Positions 5,478 to 6,771 of a stretch of DNA of 6,771 nucleotides are shown here, piece after piece (position 1 is the first letter of the stretch; each line of letters opens with the position of its first letter). The stretch is from an uncultured Lachnospiraceae bacterium (GTDB lineage: Bacteria; Bacillota; Clostridia; Lachnospirales; Lachnospiraceae): contig CADBUD010000260.1 of assembly GCA_902797785.1 (NCBI GenBank), positions 1-6,771 on the forward strand, written 5' to 3'. Position numbers and translations under genes: made by a program. The notes under the pieces are model-generated. The model was not told the origin of the DNA and did not search any database. It worked only from the letters and a program-made list of their open reading frames with translations.

Positions 5478-6662
5478 TTAATCACGAAAATATAAATCTC
5501 TCGTATAGACCTTATCCAGCACATCATCAATTTCCCGATGATACCGGTTCGCCACGATCACATCCGAGACCTTTTTAAACTCCTCGATATCACGAATCAC
5601 CCGTGATCCAAAGAAACGCTCCTCTTTCAGCGTCGGCTCATACACCACGACCTCGATTCCCTTTGCCTTGATTCTCTTCATGACGCCCTGAATCGAAGAC
5701 TGACGGAAATTATCGGAATGCGCCTTCATCGTCAAACGATAAATTCCAACGATTTTTGGGTTTTTCTCCAAAATCCTCTCTGCGATAAAATCCTTTCTCG
5801 TCCGATTCGCATCCACAATGGCTCCCATAATATTATTTGGGACATCGGCATAATTGGCAAGCAGCTGTTTGGTATCCTTTGGCAAACAATATCCGCCATA
5901 TCCAAAGGATGGGTTGTTGTAGTGATTTCCGATCCGGGGATCTAATCCGATTCCCTCAATGATCTGCTTTGTATTTAATCCTCTGACCTCAGCATAGGTA
6001 TCCAGCTCATTAAAATAGGACACCCGCATCGCCAGATAGGTATTGGCGAACAGTTTGATTGCCTCTGCCTCTGTCAGATCCGTGAACAGCTTTGGAATCT
6101 CCTCCTTGATCGCCCCCTGTGCTAATAAATTAGCAAATTCCTTTGCTTTTTTTTGCAGACGCTCATCATCCTTTGGCGATCCGACAATGATTCTGGACGG
6201 ATAGAGATTATCATACAACGCCCGTCCCTCTCTCAAAAACTCCGGAGAGAAAATAATATTTTCAGAATGATATTTTTCCCGGATTCCTTTCGTATATCCC
6301 ACCGGCACCGTGGATTTGATCACCATGATGGCATCCGGATTGATTTTCATGACCAGCTCGATTACCTGCTCGACGGAGGAGGTATCAAAATAATTTAATT
6401 TTGGATCATAATTGGTCGGCGTCGAAATGATAATAAACTCTGCATCCCGGTATGCCTCCTCAGAATCCAGTGTTGCTGTAAGATTGAGCTTCTTTGTCGA
6501 TAGATATTCCTCAATCTCCCGATCTACGATTGGCGATTTTCCCTGATTGATCATCTCCACCTTTTCCGGAATGATATCTACCGCCATGACTTCATTATGC
6601 TGCGATAAAAGTACCGCATTGGATAATCCTACATATCCTGTTCCTGCTACTGCTATTTTCAT
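5478..6662 (-). CDS. ugd: UDP-glucose 6-dehydrogenase
   Basis: Oxidises UDP-glucose to UDP-glucuronate with two NAD+, in the cytoplasm, supplying precursor for capsule or other surface polysaccharide. The 394 residues fit the short Ugd subgroup typified by the E. coli enzyme (388 aa). They show the N-terminal Rossmann motif GTGYVG (7-12), KSTVPVG (116-122), SPEFLREG (139-146), IKLFANTYLAMRV (202-214), DPRIGNHYNNPSFGYGGY (241-258), and the catalytic Cys259 in YCLPKDTKQL. Residues matching the catalytic set known from S. pyogenes UDPGDH are all present: Thr118, Glu141, Glu145, Lys203, Asn207, Cys259 and Asp263. The C-terminal NAD/UDP-sugar domain is complete, ending VYTRDLYFRD. AAGGA lies 6 nt before the ATG. 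It is the first gene of the apparent ugd-metG-rsmA run. No glycosyltransferase genes are in view, so its polysaccharide partner is unknown. Confidence 0.95.
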   Translation of the reverse strand: MKIAVAGTGYVGLSNAVLLSQHNEVMAVDIIPEKVEMINQGKSPIVDREIEEYLSTKKLNLTATLDSEEAYRDAEFIIISTPTNYDPKLNYFDTSSVEQVIELVMKINPDAIMVIKSTVPVGYTKGIREKYHSENIIFSPEFLREGRALYDNLYPSRIIVGSPKDDERLQKKAKEFANLLAQGAIKEEIPKLFTDLTEAEAIKLFANTYLAMRVSYFNELDTYAEVRGLNTKQIIEGIGLDPRIGNHYNNPSFGYGGYCLPKDTKQLLANYADVPNNIMGAIVDANRTRKDFIAERILEKNPKIVGIYRLTMKAHSDNFRQSSIQGVMKRIKAKGIEVVVYEPTLKEERFFGSRVIRDIEEFKKVSDVIVANRYHREIDDVLDKVYTRDLYFRD

Positions 6663-6682
6663 CTTTCATCCTTCTCTCTCAA

Positions 6683-6711
6683 ATTATAGTAAACGAATAA
6701 AGTGCTTGCAC
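6683..6711 (-). promoter_or_regulatory. Candidate sigma-A promoter of ugd
   Basis: On the minus strand a perfect TATAAT (6688-6683) lies about 20 bp before the ugd start codon. Seventeen bases upstream, GTGCAA (6711-6706) matches the -35 consensus at only 3 of 6 positions, and there is no extended -10 TG. The -35 area falls inside a long inverted repeat, so an activator or structure may be involved. It is placed by position and the -10 box only. Confidence 0.45.
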
Positions 6712-6725
6712 TTTGATTCGTTTGC
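6689..6725. repeat. Long imperfect hairpin in the ugd upstream region
   Basis: The arm 6691-6705 (AAACGAATAAAGTGC) pairs with 6708-6714 (GCACTTT) plus 6716-6723 (ATTCGTTT), giving 15 bp with one bulged base (G6715). A G-U and a G-C pair can extend it to 6689/6725. Neither side has a clear T tract, so it does not look like an ordinary terminator. It abuts repeat copy B and spans the likely -35 region of ugd. It could be an operator, part of a larger mobile repeat, or the terminator of a gene to the right. Confidence 0.55.
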
Positions 6726-6726
6726 T

Positions 6727-6771
6727 GCGCCGGATTCGCGCGGCAAAGCCGCATATTTCCTATGCGAATCC
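6727..6771 (-). repeat. Structured intergenic repeat, copy B (cut by the window end)
   Basis: The + strand arms GGATTCGC (6732-6739) and GCGAATCC (6764-6771) pair perfectly. Inside is the hairpin GCGGC/GCCGC (6740-6744 with 6748-6752, loop AAA) and an unpaired linker that reads ATAGGAAATAT on the minus strand. On the minus strand this has the same order as copy A: outer arm, AGGAAA linker, small hairpin, outer arm, GGCGC. Only one side of the terminal GCGC clamp is in the window; the other should lie just beyond 6771. Confidence 0.65.

Noticed and set aside
5478..6662. ugd as a recent transfer from enterobacteria because of its strong resemblance to E. coli Ugd
   Set aside because: This short Ugd subgroup is conserved across phyla, and base composition looks like that of its neighbours, so resemblance alone does not show recent transfer.

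Overview
This 6.8-kb window looks like chromosomal DNA from a low-to-mid-GC, spore-forming Clostridia, most likely a Lachnospiraceae relative (Dorea/Blautia/Ruminococcus type). The evidence is two engulfment-type sporulation proteins side by side, Gram-positive style Shine-Dalgarno sequences (AGGAG, AGGTGAT), sporulation-sigma-like promoters, and a methionyl-tRNA synthetase of the dimeric type with a C-terminal tRNA-binding domain. The family placement is inferred from protein style, not from a search.

Layout, left to right. Bases 1-88 hold no gene but contain a rightward intrinsic terminator, presumably for a gene lying left of the window. Bases 89-321 are an AT-rich promoter region with a sigma-F-like promoter candidate. 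A rightward gene (322-1269) encodes a membrane-anchored SpoIIQ-like protein with an acidic linker and a LytM/M23 domain that has lost its zinc ligands. A 135-bp gap follows, with a weak terminator and copy A of a structured repeat. Facing it is a leftward SpoIID-like gene (1405-2475) with a good sigma-E-type promoter at 2516-2545. Further right, all leftward, are rsmA/ksgA (start best placed at 3439), metG (3483-5438) and ugd (5478-6662). Gaps of about 40 bp and no visible terminators between them suggest one transcript ugd-metG-rsmA. It ends at a 14-bp hairpin that overlaps the rsmA stop codon. The right edge (6663-6771) has the ugd promoter region, a long hairpin, and copy B of the same structured repeat, cut by the window end.

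Functionally there are two modules. The sporulation module pairs a forespore-type SpoIIQ-like anchor with a mother-cell-type SpoIID-like peptidoglycan protein; in the known system both act in engulfment. The housekeeping module joins translation (MetRS, 16S rRNA dimethylation) with UDP-glucuronate supply for surface polysaccharide.

No wholly new multi-gene system is visible. The observations most worth following are the two copies of the structured intergenic repeat, whose paired arms differ by compensatory changes, and the degenerate catalytic features of the SpoIIQ-like and SpoIID-like proteins. A third is the tight terminator/sigma-E promoter junction.
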